This document shows positions 33,411 through 44,283 of a stretch of DNA of 64,000 nucleotides, in pieces. Below the pieces are notes generated by a model. It was not told the origin of the DNA and searched no databases. It saw only the letters and a program-made list of their open reading frames with translations. Positions within the stretch are counted from its first letter, which is position 1. Each line of letters begins with the position of its first letter. A program made the translations under genes and the position numbers. Source of the stretch: Viola odorata (taxonomy: Eukaryota > Streptophyta > Magnoliopsida > Malpighiales > Violaceae); assembly GCA_963691705.1 (NCBI GenBank), contig OY829538.1, positions 31,020,836 to 31,084,835 on the forward strand, written 5' to 3'.

Positions 33411-34385
33411 TTAGGCTGGATACCTATTTTGGCTGACCATGTAGCCCAGGAATTTTCCGGTCTGAAACGCGAACATGCATTTCCGGGGGTTCAGCTTCAT
33501 GCTGTGCCGTTTCATCACGTCAAAGACTTCCTTTAGATCCCGCAAGTGATCCTGAAAGCTAGCACTTTTTACCAGTATATCGTCAACGTAGGCTTCCACG
33601 TTTCTCCCTATTTGTTCTTCAAATATCTTGTTTGCCATACGTTAGAACATCGCCCCCGTATTTTTTAGTCCAAATGGCATCGCCGTATAACAGTAAGTGG
33701 CCGTAGGAGTGATGAAGGCAGTCTTCTCTTCATCTTCAATGGCCATGGGAATTTGGTGATACCCGGAGTTGGCGTCAAGTGAACTCAAATATGTGTACTC
33801 GGCAGTCTGATCGACTATTTGGTCAATGAGGGGAAGCGGGTAGCAGTCCTTGGGGCAGGCATCGTTCAAATTGGTGAAGTCGATACACATCCGCCAGTCT
33901 CCATTGGACTTAGGGATGAGGACTGGGTTGGCTAACCAGGTGGGGTACTGAACTTCGCGGATGAAACCAGCGTCAAGGAGTTTTGCTACTTCTTTATCAA
34001 CAGCTAAGGCTTTTTCCTTAGAGAACGCGCGCCGCTTTTGCTGGATCGGCTTAGCACCAGGGTCAACGTTGAGTCGATGCTCGGCTATTTCTAGCGATAT
34101 ACCCGGCATGTCTGCGGGTTTCCATGCAAATTCTCCTCGACACTTGTTCAATAACCGGGCCAACTGAAGGTTTTCTTCTGAACTGAGCCTTTCGCTAACA
34201 AGGAAGTCTGCTTTTTCTATGCTGATTACCGGTACAGGCACCATTTTTTCAAGGGGTTGAGCGCGCTTCTCATCGCCTTGTTCATATGGGTCCGCTATTA
34301 TACATACATACCTATCACAACTCTTTTGAGTCATGAGCAGGTAACATTCGGCCGCTAATTTTTGATTGCCCTTTATCGCTACCAC
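33411..34385 (-). pseudogene. Tat reverse transcriptase, broken
   Basis: RT blocks in order: 'WKPADMPGI' (~34110), 'ANPVLIPKSNGDWRMCIDF' (~33930), 'SLDANSGYHQI' (~33760), 'AMPFGLKN' (~33670), and the catalytic Y-V-D-D (~33585). A TAA at 33642-33644 sits between the last two, one change from CAA. A TGA at 34386-34388 separates it from gag-protease. Confidence 0.87.
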
Positions 34386-34388
34386 TCA

Positions 34389-35647
34389 GTCCCAGGAGGG
34401 GTATTTCATCTTCAAATGCTTCTGAGATATTACCGCTCCAAAGCGGTTGAGAAAAGGTCGTCCGAGTATAACATTGTAAGGCAAGTTTAGGTCCACGACA
34501 AGGAATAACAGATCCTCTGACCATTTGGAGGTGTCTTCTCTGAAGTATACGGGCAGAGTGGTTACCCCTGTAACGGGGATTGGGATCCCGTCCACCCCAA
34601 TTATGGGTTTCTTGCAAGGTATCAATTCGTTGTCGGGCCGTTTCATGAGATTGTACGCTTCCAACGAGAAGAGGTTTACTGCACTTCCGTTATCTATGAG
34701 AGTTCTTCTGACTCCGTGACTGGCAATGATGGGCGTAACCACCAACGCATCATTATGTGGATAGACAACGCCTTTCTCGTCCTCTTCGGAGAAGGTTAAC
34801 ACCATGCGATCTAGAACGCTTATCGTTTCACCTTTCTTTGTCACGCCATCTCGCTTGCGTTTTTCTCCTAACGTCGTCGTCGGTAGTTCTGGTTCATCCA
34901 TGTAAGGAGTCCCTCCCGCTATGATGTTAATCATAGGGAAGCCCTCGTCATCTACTGCGAACGTTTCCTCACCTCTTCCTCTGAGAGCATTATCCTTTTG
35001 TGGGACGCGAGGGGATACTTGTTGGTCATCTGCGACCCTTTTCGTGGAATTATTTCTGGTGTCTTCTCTTACTTTGGTTGCGAATTCTCCCAAGTAACCT
35101 TCCTCCACCAAACGTTCTATTGCTGATTTTAAGCCCCTGCATACTTCTGTAGAATGCCCCCTGGCTTTGTGGAACTTACAATAAGCATTTTCTCTTCTCC
35201 CTAGGAGTACTCCGGGCTTGACGGGCGCAGGGTACCGAATGGGAAGGTTTCGTTGTTCCACTATCGCCAAAATCTCTGCCCTTGGTAGATTAAGGGAAGG
35301 GAAATCAGGATCGTATGCTCGACTTTTAGAGGAATCTCCTTGGCGCTGGGATGGGGAACTACCAGGCTTTCCCTTTGAAGTGTTACCTTTCTGCCCACTG
35401 GAGGTTTTGGGAATATGATCTTTCCGCCGAGCATACTCGTCAGTGAGGCGGTCATCAAGAATGGTATTTGCAGGAGCGTTTGGAGTCAGAGGTGCCTCAG
35501 GTGGCATGCCATAGGTTCTATCTCTGTTTTCCTCTTCTTTCATTTTCGCGTAATTAAGGGCTTTAAGTCTTAAAGCGTCCAGAGTCGCTGGAGGGTCCAC
35601 CATTAGTGCATCTCTCAATTTACTATAATGGCAGTTCCTCTTCAAGG
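34389..35647 (-). pseudogene. Tat gag 3' part and protease
   Basis: The end of gag after the TRIM insertion site, with a single knuckle-like block, Y-C-K-F-H-K-A-R-G-H-x4-C (~35170), typical of Tat gag. The protease follows: 'LIDNGSAVNLF' (~34690; D-N-G in place of D-T/S-G) and 'VILGRPFLNRFGA' (~34460). The frame is open through to the TGA at 34386. Confidence 0.85.
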
Positions 35648-35652
35648 CTTCT

Positions 35653-36304
35653 TGATACGATCCTCGTATCGCAAACCGCGTGGGCCAAATAGCGCGCACG
35701 CATAGGCGCACCGAGAAGCCCAAGACGGCTAGGTTTGGCGACAGCTAGGTCTTGGAAAAGGAAGAGCATGGATCAATATTTCCTATTTTGTATGCTTTTA
35801 ATTACTATGTAGAGTTTCGGCTTATTTAGGAGTTTATTGTTTAGGAGTTTTATTTATTTAGGAATTACTTGTTTAGGAATTATCTATTTAGGAATTATTT
35901 ATTTCTAAGTTTGTATTTTCCTAGCCTATTTAAAGGCCAAGTTGTATGAATAAAATATGTTATGAATTTTTAGAAAATGAGACTTTGTCTTTGAGAGGTG
36001 CATCCTCATAAACCGTTCCTATGGAACCTTGTCCCTCTTTGAGTCCGGATACTCAATTAGGATAGCAAGTAAAACCCGAACATCCACTCCATTGAATCGT
36101 AACTCTAGTTTGGCTAATACAGGATATTAGCAGGGTTAGAGATCGTTTCAAGAACCTCATTCAATAAGTTTAGGTTGGCTAATACACGGATATTAGCAGG
36201 GTTAAACAGTCGTATTGAGTTATCATTCTTCCGCATCGAAATCCAAGCTTAGAACTAGATCGGGAATTACTTGTTACGCATCCTACGCAACTAGGATCGT
36301 ATCA
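35653..36304 (+). repeat. TRIM 5' LTR (652 bp)
   Basis: Starts TGATACGATCCTCG and ends AGGATCGTATCA, an almost perfect inverted terminus. A TATA-like box ('cctatttaaaggcc') is near 35926. It differs from LTR 2 by a handful of bases and a 3-bp indel, so insertion is young. Confidence 0.9.
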
Positions 36305-36870
36305 GTTGGTAGCGGAGCTCAAGGCGTTCAAGTTTGGTAACTATCCTAACTATCCTTTACTTTTGTCGTTAGGGAGAGATTTCGTTGTTGCGCATCCTAA
36401 ACTACTTGGATCGCATCAGTTGGGGTCTTTTCTGTTTGATTTGTTTATTTACAAAATGTGTCACAAAATCAGTCCCCAAAGTGTCAAAAAAAGAGTCACA
36501 AAATCAGTCCCCAAAGTGTCAAAAGAGTCATACAAAAGAGTCACCAAAAACAGTCCACCAATGTGTCAGTGTCGAAATCGTATTTCAATATATACCTATT
36601 GGAGTCCGATTTTTGTGAGTCTTAGTTCGTTTGAAAGCCCTATCTGTCAGGAGTCTGAATCAAGAAGAATCAGGTGATTCAAACATCGGAGTCAAAAGAT
36701 GTGCTTAATTTACTAAACTATGTTCACCGAAAATAGATTTGCACTTTCTAGTGTTTAAGTTTGATTAGGTGATTGACATGGCTAAAAGAGATTCGGGATG
36801 AGGAGTTGCGAGTTATCCCCACTAGTGCACAACAGAATTCGAGGGTGAATTCTTTCCAACAAGGACGGGA
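36305..36870 (+). other. TRIM internal region
   Basis: Begins with the primer-binding-site-like 'gttggtagcggagctc'. About 85 bases in, 'gcgcatcctaaactacttgg' and 'atcgcatcagttgg' resemble the LTR end plus primer-binding site a second time. Short direct repeats of 'cacaaaatcagtccccaaag' follow (~36462-36515). The purine run 'aaggacggga' at 36861-36870 is the polypurine tract. No protein is encoded. Confidence 0.75.
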
Positions 36871-37525
36871 TGATACGATCCTCGTATCGCAAACCGCGTG
36901 GGCCAAATAGCGCGCACGCATAGGCGCACCGAGAAGCCCAAGACATAGGCTAGGTTTGGCGACAGCTAGGTCTTGGAAAAGGAAGAGCATGGATCAATAT
37001 TTCCTATTTTGTATGCTTTTAATTACTATGTAGAGCTTCGGCTTATTTAGGAGTTTATTGTTTAGGAGTTTTATTTATTTAGGAATTACTTGTTTAGGAA
37101 TTATCTATTTAGGAATTATTTATTTCTAAGTTTGTATTTTCCTAGCCTATTTAAAGGCCAAGCTGTATGAATAAAATATGTTATGAATTTTTAGAAAATG
37201 AGACTTTGTCTTTGAGAGGTGCGTCCTCATAAACCGTTCCTATGGAACCTTGTCCCTCTTTGAGTCCGGATACTCAATTAGGATAGCAAGTAAAACCCGA
37301 ACATCCACTCCATTGAATCGTAACTCTAGTTTGGCTAATACAGGATATTAGCAGGGTTAGAGATCGTTTCAAGAACCTCATTCGATAAGTTTAGGTTGGC
37401 TAATACACGGATATTAGCAGGGTTAAATAGTCGTATTGAGTTATCATTCTTCCGCATCGAAATCCAAGCTTAGAACTAGATCGGGAATTACTTGTTACGC
37501 ATCCTACGCAACTAGGATCGTATCA
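36871..37525 (+). repeat. TRIM 3' LTR (655 bp)
   Basis: Nearly identical to the 5' LTR, with the same termini; carries three extra bases ('agacataggc' against 'agacggc') near 36942. Confidence 0.9.
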
Positions 37526-37530
37526 CTTCT

Positions 37531-38751
37531 ATAGCAAAATCAATGGTAACGCCCGGAGTTAGTGACATTTCCATATCAAATCGACTAAGAAATTCCTTCA
37601 GAGTTTCCTGAGGCCTTCGACGTAGGTTGAATAACGCGGCGGCAGATTTCCTGATTGGAATTGCTGTGCTGAAACGGCTTCGGAACTTAGATTCCAACTG
37701 TGCGAAATTACTAATAGATCCGCCGGGAAGGCCCTCGAACCAGAGGCGCGCGACTCCTGATAATGTCATAACAAATATTTGGCATAACGCCGCATCACTG
37801 TGCGTCTGAAACTGCACGAAATCCTTCACCTTATTGATGTGCGAAATGGGATCTCTGGTGCCGTCATAAGTCTCAGTGGGAAGCTTCACATGTCGACTGA
37901 CCTTATGGCGTCTTATAGGACGGCTAAATGGATGACCTGATGTGTCATCAAGAATTTCACGCTCCTGGCGTGGGGGAGACATTTCCGCAGGACGCCTCCG
38001 ATTCCGTGGATCTGGCATGGGATGTCGCCTAGGAGACCGACTGTGGCTTCTGGGCGAGTGAGTTTGATATCTCCTACTGCTGGATCTTTCACTGCGCTCA
38101 GGGGAAAAATCCCTATTCGCTCCTTCCCTTCGACCGTCCCAACGGTTTCTGGCCTCTTCCAGGTGCCGATCCTCCAGAGGGATGGGACCTAGAGGGATGG
38201 GACCTAGGGGCACTTACGACACATAAGGTTCCACTCATCCTTGAGTGAGCTGCGTAAAATTAATCGGGGGATCAACTACGGATAAAGTTGGCCGGAGATT
38301 TCCCTGTAATGACGGTGACAATAGATGAAGTGAACATGACACGAGGAGGTACACTCGATCCAGAGATTCCAGGTGTCATTCTGGCAGCCATTTCAGTCAA
38401 ATAGTCCAACCGAGAACGAAGGGACGCTATTTCACTTGCAAAAGGGTGTTCTGTACTATTTAACACAAATCCACTTGAAGTAGGAGTAGAGAAGCTGGAT
38501 CCCGCCATTTGGGACAACGACACGGTCGCCTGCGAGGAAAGGACTTCCCCTGCAGACCTAATCAAAGGGTTTAGGGATTCTGAAATGATTTGTTGCTCTG
38601 TCCCAGAAAGTTCAGCCGTAGCAAAAGGAAATAACTGTCTGCGAATCGAGAAGGGAACATTAGAAAATAGAGGTCGCGTCTGCTCCGACTCAGAAGTCAT
38701 GATTGTTCCGATCTCTGGGTAGAACAGGGCTTGGCTATTAAGGATGCTCAC
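37531..38751 (-). pseudogene. Tat gag N-terminal and capsid part
   Basis: The N-terminal piece (38751-38272) is Ser/Thr-rich; a frameshift in 38216-38270 moves to the next frame (38213-37531). That frame has an Arg/Ser-rich stretch and then the Retrotrans_gag capsid: 'YDGTRDPISHI' (~37860), 'ARLWFEGLP' (~37745), 'FRSRF' and 'SLRRRPQETLKEF'-like sequence (~37600). It is cut by the TRIM at 37526-37530 and continues at 35647. The capsid would package element RNA. Confidence 0.85.
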
Positions 38752-38767
38752 TTAATACACCAAGGCT

Positions 38768-38786
38768 CTCAACGAGAGCACCAATT
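38768..38786 (-). other. Primer-binding site of the Tat element
   Basis: Directly inside the 5' LTR, the minus strand reads 'aattggtgctctcgttgag', very like the TTGGTGCT(C/T)TC(A/G)TTGAGAG sites found in many plant Tat-type elements. I do not assign the tRNA. Confidence 0.65.
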
Positions 38787-39395
38787 TGTTAAGATTTTAG
38801 CTCTTATGCGATCGGGGGGTTGACTTCCCTTGGTCGGAGTTGCTGTAGTTGCCGTCGAACTCACCTGCAAGGCGCCGGAGGGGGGGCTCCAGCGTAGACA
38901 CTCCGATGCTTAAGTCAGTAAGTGTTTCAAAAATAGCAGCGATTCTAGTAAGTGAATTCTGGCTTACTTGATGATTTTCATTATGGGGTATTTATAGGCC
39001 ACTGGAGGCGATAGCTGGGCATGAGGGCGATATCCAGGTGAGACGTCACTCCTGATGACGTCACGGGCGATACCTTAACCCGACGTCATCAGCGATACCT
39101 GAGATAACGTCAAGGTTGATGTCTCCGAGGAGGGTACCGGGGGCGATACCTACGATCATGTCGGGGGCGATAGCTCTATAGGTCCCTGGGATGGGATGAT
39201 GTCGTGCGTTAAGAGACGAGTGAGACCTCTCCCCCCCCCCCCCCCCCCCCCCCCCCCCGCTGAAGTCGACCATCCCAGTAAACTCTTCAAGGTCTGGTAG
39301 CGATAGCTTAGATGTCCGATAAGGCTTGTGGGACTCCATCTTCGGCAGGGGTCATAATTATAGAAATTCCCTTAGGATTTCCTTAATGGTTATCA
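38787..39395 (-). repeat. Tat 5' LTR (609 bp)
   Basis: The complete LTR. A TATA box (TATAAATA, complement of 38989-38996) is followed in transcription order by 'ccccataatg'. Upstream (39005-39175) lies an array of six ggcgata motifs and several GACGTCA motifs. A run of 28 C's is at 39231-39258. The 3' LTR lacks the whole promoter part. Confidence 0.88.
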
Positions 39396-40033
39396 GATAG
39401 AAGTGCAGGCGCCACCGTTTAGGTCAAAAGGCCTAAGTGGCTTTGCTTGCGGGTCCGCCGAATCACGTTTTAAGGAAACAAGGCGTTTTCCTTATTCCCT
39501 TGAGCGTTCTCACTGAAAGTTTAAGGAAAACTTCCTAACACATAGATGAAGTGCTGGGCTGAATATTGTGCGAGGAAATATGCTCCAATCTTCAAAAGGC
39601 TCGGTAGTGTCTTTCGCTATCCAATGCGGGCTTGTGATTTGGGCCTGACCCAAATCCTTCGAGCGTTTCTCCTGATTTTTGGCCTAGACTCCTCTCTTGT
39701 ATTATAAACGATCATGGCCTGTCAAAAATTAGAGAAGGGCGCTGGTGGACCTAAAGGTCCGAGGTGGCCATGTGTAGCCCATCTGTAGGCGCGGACGCGG
39801 TGCGGATTAGGGTTACAAGGCGCGGCTGGGGCGCGCGCAGGTTGGCTTCCTCCGAGGTTGTCTCTGCCTTCAGTTCCATGTGGATGAGGCTGCTGAGCCT
39901 CACCTGCAAGGCTCGGGCTCTTGAAAGGGTGATCGGGCCCATAGGCGGCAAAGGGAGGTTTGCGGGTACTGCTCTAGGGCTGGTTCGGGACCTTGAACGG
40001 GTGATCGGGCCTGTGGTACTCGGGATCATATCA
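39396..40033 (-). repeat. Gypsy-2 LTR B, outer piece
   Basis: Continues LTR B after the Tat insertion and matches 16022-16677 of LTR A. It ends 'gggatcatatca' at 40033; the next five bases CTTAT (40034-40038) are the gypsy-2 target duplication. A plus-strand reading through this piece (39764-40162) is a shadow without support. Confidence 0.87.
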
Positions 40034-41056
40034 CTTATCCCCTGCCTTCAACCACAACGTCCGAGATCTTTGCTGCCATATAATCTCCTCCTTGTGGATA
40101 AGCTCTTCCAATTCCCTCGATACCCACTGAATCTCTTCTTGGATCTGATCCGACACTGGTAGCTGTTATAGCCTACCTAGTCTATCCCTTTATGATCTGA
40201 TCCTCCTCGGAATGGAACTAAAAGAGGCTCTACTCCACTTGGTAAGAGACTCCCATAGTGGCGCAATTTGTCCGTAATGGGCGGACTACATCCCCGAGAC
40301 CCATAAGACTTCCATGCTTCATCCACCACATCCCTACATCCGTCTTACCTCAACCACGCAGCCTCAAAGTGGTATAATTTGCCCCTTCGCCGCTCTAGTT
40401 TCTTTTGTCTGAGCTGCAATAACAACAGGCAGTGGTCCAAACCAAAACGAGGAAGATGATACAAACTACTATTTGGAAAAAGGTCTTTCCAATCCTGAGT
40501 TCCTACCCCTCTATCTATCCTTTCCAAGATTAAGCCAGACCCTCGTTGATTATTACACCATGTAAAAAGAGCTCTTAAATCCCAAATCATGTAAACCACA
40601 ATCTAAAGCCCGTCAAAATTCCAGTATGGCTGAAATTTATCTATCGCGTCCCCCATGTTTCTCATGAGACCATAAGATCTCATTGAAATCCTCCATGCAA
40701 ACCCAAGGCAACTGACTCTTGTCCTTAATAGAACGACAAAAGTCCTAAGTTCTATTCTTATCTCCCCTAGAAGGCTAACCATACAAACCATAAAATCTCC
40801 AATAAACCAAAGGATCACTTATTTCATTTATTTTAACGTCAATACAATGCAAACTTAAGTTAAGAACAGAAATATTAAGGGAATCATACCACAAAAGAGC
40901 CAGACCACCCCTCCTATTGGGGCCAATATAGTCCATCCCTATGATAGATTTGAAGCCTCAACCTTTAATCAAAATCCTAATCTCTAATACTGACATCTTG
41001 GTCTCAACCGTCGACTGGTTCCCAAGCCCTCGACAGTTCCAAGCCAATGCATTCAT
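40034..41056 (-). pseudogene. LINE-1 ORF2, endonuclease segment
   Basis: ATG at 41056 starts 'MNALAWNCRGLGN', the typical start of plant L1 ORF2 endonuclease. Further blocks: 'CLGFAWRIS' (~40695; family C-x-G-D-F-N-E), 'FTWCNNQRGSG' and 'ILERIDRGV' (~40540), and 'RFGLDHCLLLL' (~40445; family S-D-H-x-P). The segment runs to 'WLKAGDK' at 40034, where gypsy-2 LTR B begins. Several stops and frameshifts are present. The endonuclease would nick target DNA for insertion. Confidence 0.86.
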
Positions 41057-44000
41057 GTCTGTAGGTAGGGCTGCCCAGCAACCTCCGCCTCTAGTCTAGA
41101 AGGGGAACCATCTCCCCGCGGCTTCTTCGGAGTAGCCGAAACTCCATATTCCACCTCAACATCAATAAGTCCCTCGAAAGGTCTCTTCTTCCCTGCCCCT
41201 CCCACTCACTTGGGTATCGCACACTTCTTCTTCCTGGAATGTTAAATAGTGGGCCCCATTAAAGCGAAAGAAAAAATACTATGGGATCCGCCGCCGAGAT
41301 ATCTCCATATGAGACCCCATAATGTTTTAACACCTCAAACTTTTCTTTGACTGTCTGTGCTGTGTGAACCACTGTCATCCTATCAGCCTTCCTCTTTATG
41401 GTTGCCAAACGTTCCTTAGTCTCATACGGGTCTTTAGTCATGCCCCCCTCTACCTGTCGCTGAACACTTGGACTACCCAAACTAGAGTTGTGGTTGGGCT
41501 CAGTGCTGGAGGAATGATGACTCTGAGTAGATTACAAAATTGGGGATTCAGGGTTTATCTGCACATCAGGCAGGCTAGTTGGCGAAGGAGTATATGGGAC
41601 CAGCTTAATACATGGGTTAGGGGACAAAAGCCCAGAACAAGGAGGAGAAGGAAGTAGCTCAATAGCAGCACCAACTGGCCTAACATGCGACCCATGCTAA
41701 GGGACGTGGCCCAACCACAGAGGGACGCGGCCCAGTCAAGCCCAAATGAAGCCTAGGAGATGTTGGACGCGTCCCAAACGTCGTAGGAAGTGACACTGGA
41801 CCATGTAACTGAAGACGCGACCCACGCGGCGATGGTAGCCTAGGGGCGAAATACGCTGCCCAATAGCCCAATCTGAAATACCAGTAGGCGCACCCAGAAT
41901 AAAAGTTGGGCCAGAAACTCCAACCAACAACCCATCCACGTTGCTCAACCCGAGAGCAGCTATTATTCCCAAGCCCGCCACTCTAACATCTAGCACACCC
42001 TCCTCCAAGCCACCATCATCTACCAGGAAGCCTTGCTTATTTACCTCTACAGTAACTGATTCTACAATCCTCGGTACTAAAACTTCATTACCCATTAAAA
42101 CTCCATTAACCATACCATAATTTCCTCCAATAATAATGTCTTTATTTTGTTCAGTAACTGCTCAATAACAGCAGAATCATGACCACCATCACCACTCTTT
42201 ATGACACCATGTTGAATTCCATAACCGGTAGTAATTAAGGAGCCATTACTCTGCTGATTTGCATCTTCCGCAACTGCCATTGAAGGTTGTTCCGGGCTCA
42301 AGAAATCACCATCCGAACCGACATGATGACCATAAAAATCAAGGCATTTCGTTCGCAACAAGGGAGAAGCCATGCGCCCAGTCCAGCTCGGACCTCCGCG
42401 AATCTCCCTCCTTGAGCTCCCACGGCTGTCAAACTGGCACGGAACTTGAAAAAATTCCAGCAACCATGTAAATCAAACTCACACACTGAAACAAAAACAG
42501 CACCCATCATAGACATTATCTGGTACGATCCTAGCCTCGTGGCTCGCACACACCACACGACTAAGGCCAATCGAACCAAGACATCGAGCCAAGGATGTCA
42601 TGAGGCATCCAGCGAGGTTAATACAACCTCTACACATGTAGACAAGCCAAGAGACATTGCTGGATTGAGTCATTGGGCGAAGGATGACATGGAAGGTGGC
42701 TTGGAGGATCCTATCGCAAGGCTTCACATCCACACGAGCCAATTAATAGAAATGAGGCTTCAATCGGTAATCCAAAGTAAATACAAGACCGATTGATGTC
42801 TTAGGAAGACCGTGAACAATTTTTAAGACATTTGGACAGGCCAATCTCAAGATGGCTGGCGGTGACATTTTCACACGCAAGTGTTCGATGCACAGACGCA
42901 CCAGGTGACTATGTCCGAGCCAATTCTATCATAACCAGGTCAAACACTTGCGATCCACTTTGTTTCATAAATTTCAAGATGTTAGAAAGCTTGTGTCCAA
43001 ATTTGATCTCAAACACACGAGCCGTTTGAGAGAAAGCCCTATGCTACATTTTAGCGGACAGAGTCCTACTCGGACTTGGACTTCCAAACGCGTTAGTCAA
43101 CGCTTCTCGATTTATTTTGGACCTGTTCGTCCCGGACAGGAAGAGGGCACCCTTCCCACTAGTTTTAGATGTTGTATTTCATTTGGAATAGGTTTCAGGT
43201 CAATCGGACGAACCGATTGAAAGTTAGCATGAGTCAACATTTTATTGCGCAGTATGAACGCACGACAACGTGCAACTTGAGGATTGCGACCCAACTTGAA
43301 GTCCAGCCTTGCGAATCACTCCTGGAGCTTCTAGAATGTTTTTATTTTATTTATTAATTAGTTTGTACAGTTATTAGATGATTAGAAGTTCTACTTCTAC
43401 TTAGATTAGGTTTTCTATTCCTACTAGTATTAGAACTTAGAGTTAAATTGTAATTACAGCTTTTGTACTTAGGCTTTGCCTATATAAAGAGCCGATTGTG
43501 CTCATGAATCAATGGGACTAAATTTTTGATCAAATTGATTGTTGAGACGTGTGTCTAGTGAGAGAGCCTTGCTTTATAAATGTTCGTGGACTCGAACAAA
43601 AACCCTAGGATCGTGGACTCGATTCTAACCCAAGGTGGTGGTGTTAGGTGGACTCTTAGCGTACCTTATCCTTGCGAACCTCATTTGTTGATCAGCGAAG
43701 TTAGGTGGATTTCTAGCGTTCCTTATATCGAAGAGAAGAGATAACTTGAGTTAAATTCCGCGCAACTTCAAACCTTCCAACAAATATTGTCAATTAAGGC
43801 GTTCTTAGGCAACTAGGATCATATCACTATCCCCTTAATATTTTCCCTATTCCGTAGGTTGAAAGGAAGATCGAAAACACGAATCGTAAAGCATACCTCA
43901 TTAAGCTCAACCTTCAAAAATTGCACACCACCATCGACGATTTCCAGCACCACAAACTTGTTGTCAAACAGCCACAGAGTCCCCTCTATCACCCTCTTAT

Positions 44001-44283
44001 GATCCCACTCCGACAAAAAATTGAACAAAAATAGATTCTTTTCGACCTGTGTCTGTTCAAATTTGCCGAAAGGCTGCCAAATAGATTTCATAATAGCGAA
44101 GAAGGAAGGAACATGTACCACTTTTTCACTTGCGATGCGTCTTAAAATCAGCTTCTCACCCTCAGCAGCCATTGTTGAGTGTAATACAAAGGGCACCATA
44201 TCCCCAGCTATCACCACCGATTTTCCTTTTCCTCCCATCGTTGAAGATGAAGCAGAGTCGTCCATGATCACAAAATAATCCAA
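41057..44283 (-). pseudogene. LINE-1 ORF1, interrupted by a solo LTR
   Basis: ORF1 starts near 44283 and contains a DUF4283-type RNA-binding domain: 'FFAIMKSIWQPFGKFE', 'VIEGTLWLFDNKFVVL' and 'FTIRVFDLPFNLR' (~44150-43870). The solo LTR at 42521-43826 interrupts it; on the other side the domain continues ('FVSVCEFDLHG', ~42480) and reaches 'GAWLLPCCERN' (~42370). The CCHC knuckle expected here is not visible. The C-terminal part (42110-41057) is low-complexity with frameshifts, ending at a TGA directly before the ORF2 ATG. Confidence 0.78.
42521..43826 (+). repeat. Solo LTR in LINE-1 ORF1 (1306 bp)
   Basis: Starts TGGTACGATCCTAG and ends TAGGATCATATCA, the same terminus type as gypsy-1 and the TRIM. 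Flanks TTATC (42516-42520) and CTATC (43827-43831) are a target duplication with one change. A TATA box ('gcctatataaagagc') lies near 43478. Nothing internal remains, so LTR-LTR recombination removed the rest. Confidence 0.82.

Larger units (their letters stand above)
35653..37525 (+). mobile_element. TRIM-like miniature LTR retrotransposon (1,873 bp)
   Basis: Two near-identical LTRs (652 and 655 bp) flank a 566-bp internal region with no coding capacity. A perfect 5-bp duplication CTTCT (35648-35652 and 37526-37530) brackets the element. The primer-binding-site-like 'ttggtagcggagc' follows LTR 1 and a purine run precedes LTR 2. It lies in the Tat gag; removing it restores one gag frame (1,878 bp including one duplication copy, divisible by three). 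Its LTR termini resemble those of gypsy-1 and the solo LTR at 42521, so a chromovirus-like partner may mobilise it. Confidence 0.9.
21546..39395 (-). mobile_element. Tat-lineage Ty3/gypsy retrotransposon (15.97 kb plus a nested TRIM)
   Basis: LTRs at 21546-21919 and 38787-39395 start TGTTAAG and end GGTTATCA on the plus strand. The flanks are GACAG (21541-21545) and GATAG (39396-39400), a 5-bp target duplication with one later transition. Gag-pol runs on the minus strand from 38751 to 30950. A second, archaeal-type RNase H follows the normal RNase H, a feature known from the Tat lineage. Between pol and the 3' LTR lie 9 kb containing antisense genes and tandem repeats. It inserted into gypsy-2 LTR B. 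Confidence 0.9.

Noticed and set aside
36462..36560. Short direct repeats of 'cacaaaatcagtccccaaag' as a CRISPR-like array
   Set aside because: Only two or three imperfect copies with almost no spacer lie in a plant TRIM; this is simple local duplication.
39764..40162. Plus-strand ORFs in the gypsy-2 LTRs (also 16393-16692)
   Set aside because: They lie antisense inside a repeated LTR and differ between the two copies in frame and end. GC-rich LTR sequence explains the open frames.
42095..42796. Several overlapping ORFs on both strands near the left edge of the solo LTR
   Set aside because: Those on the minus strand are broken LINE ORF1 frames; those on the plus strand run across the LTR boundary and have no support.
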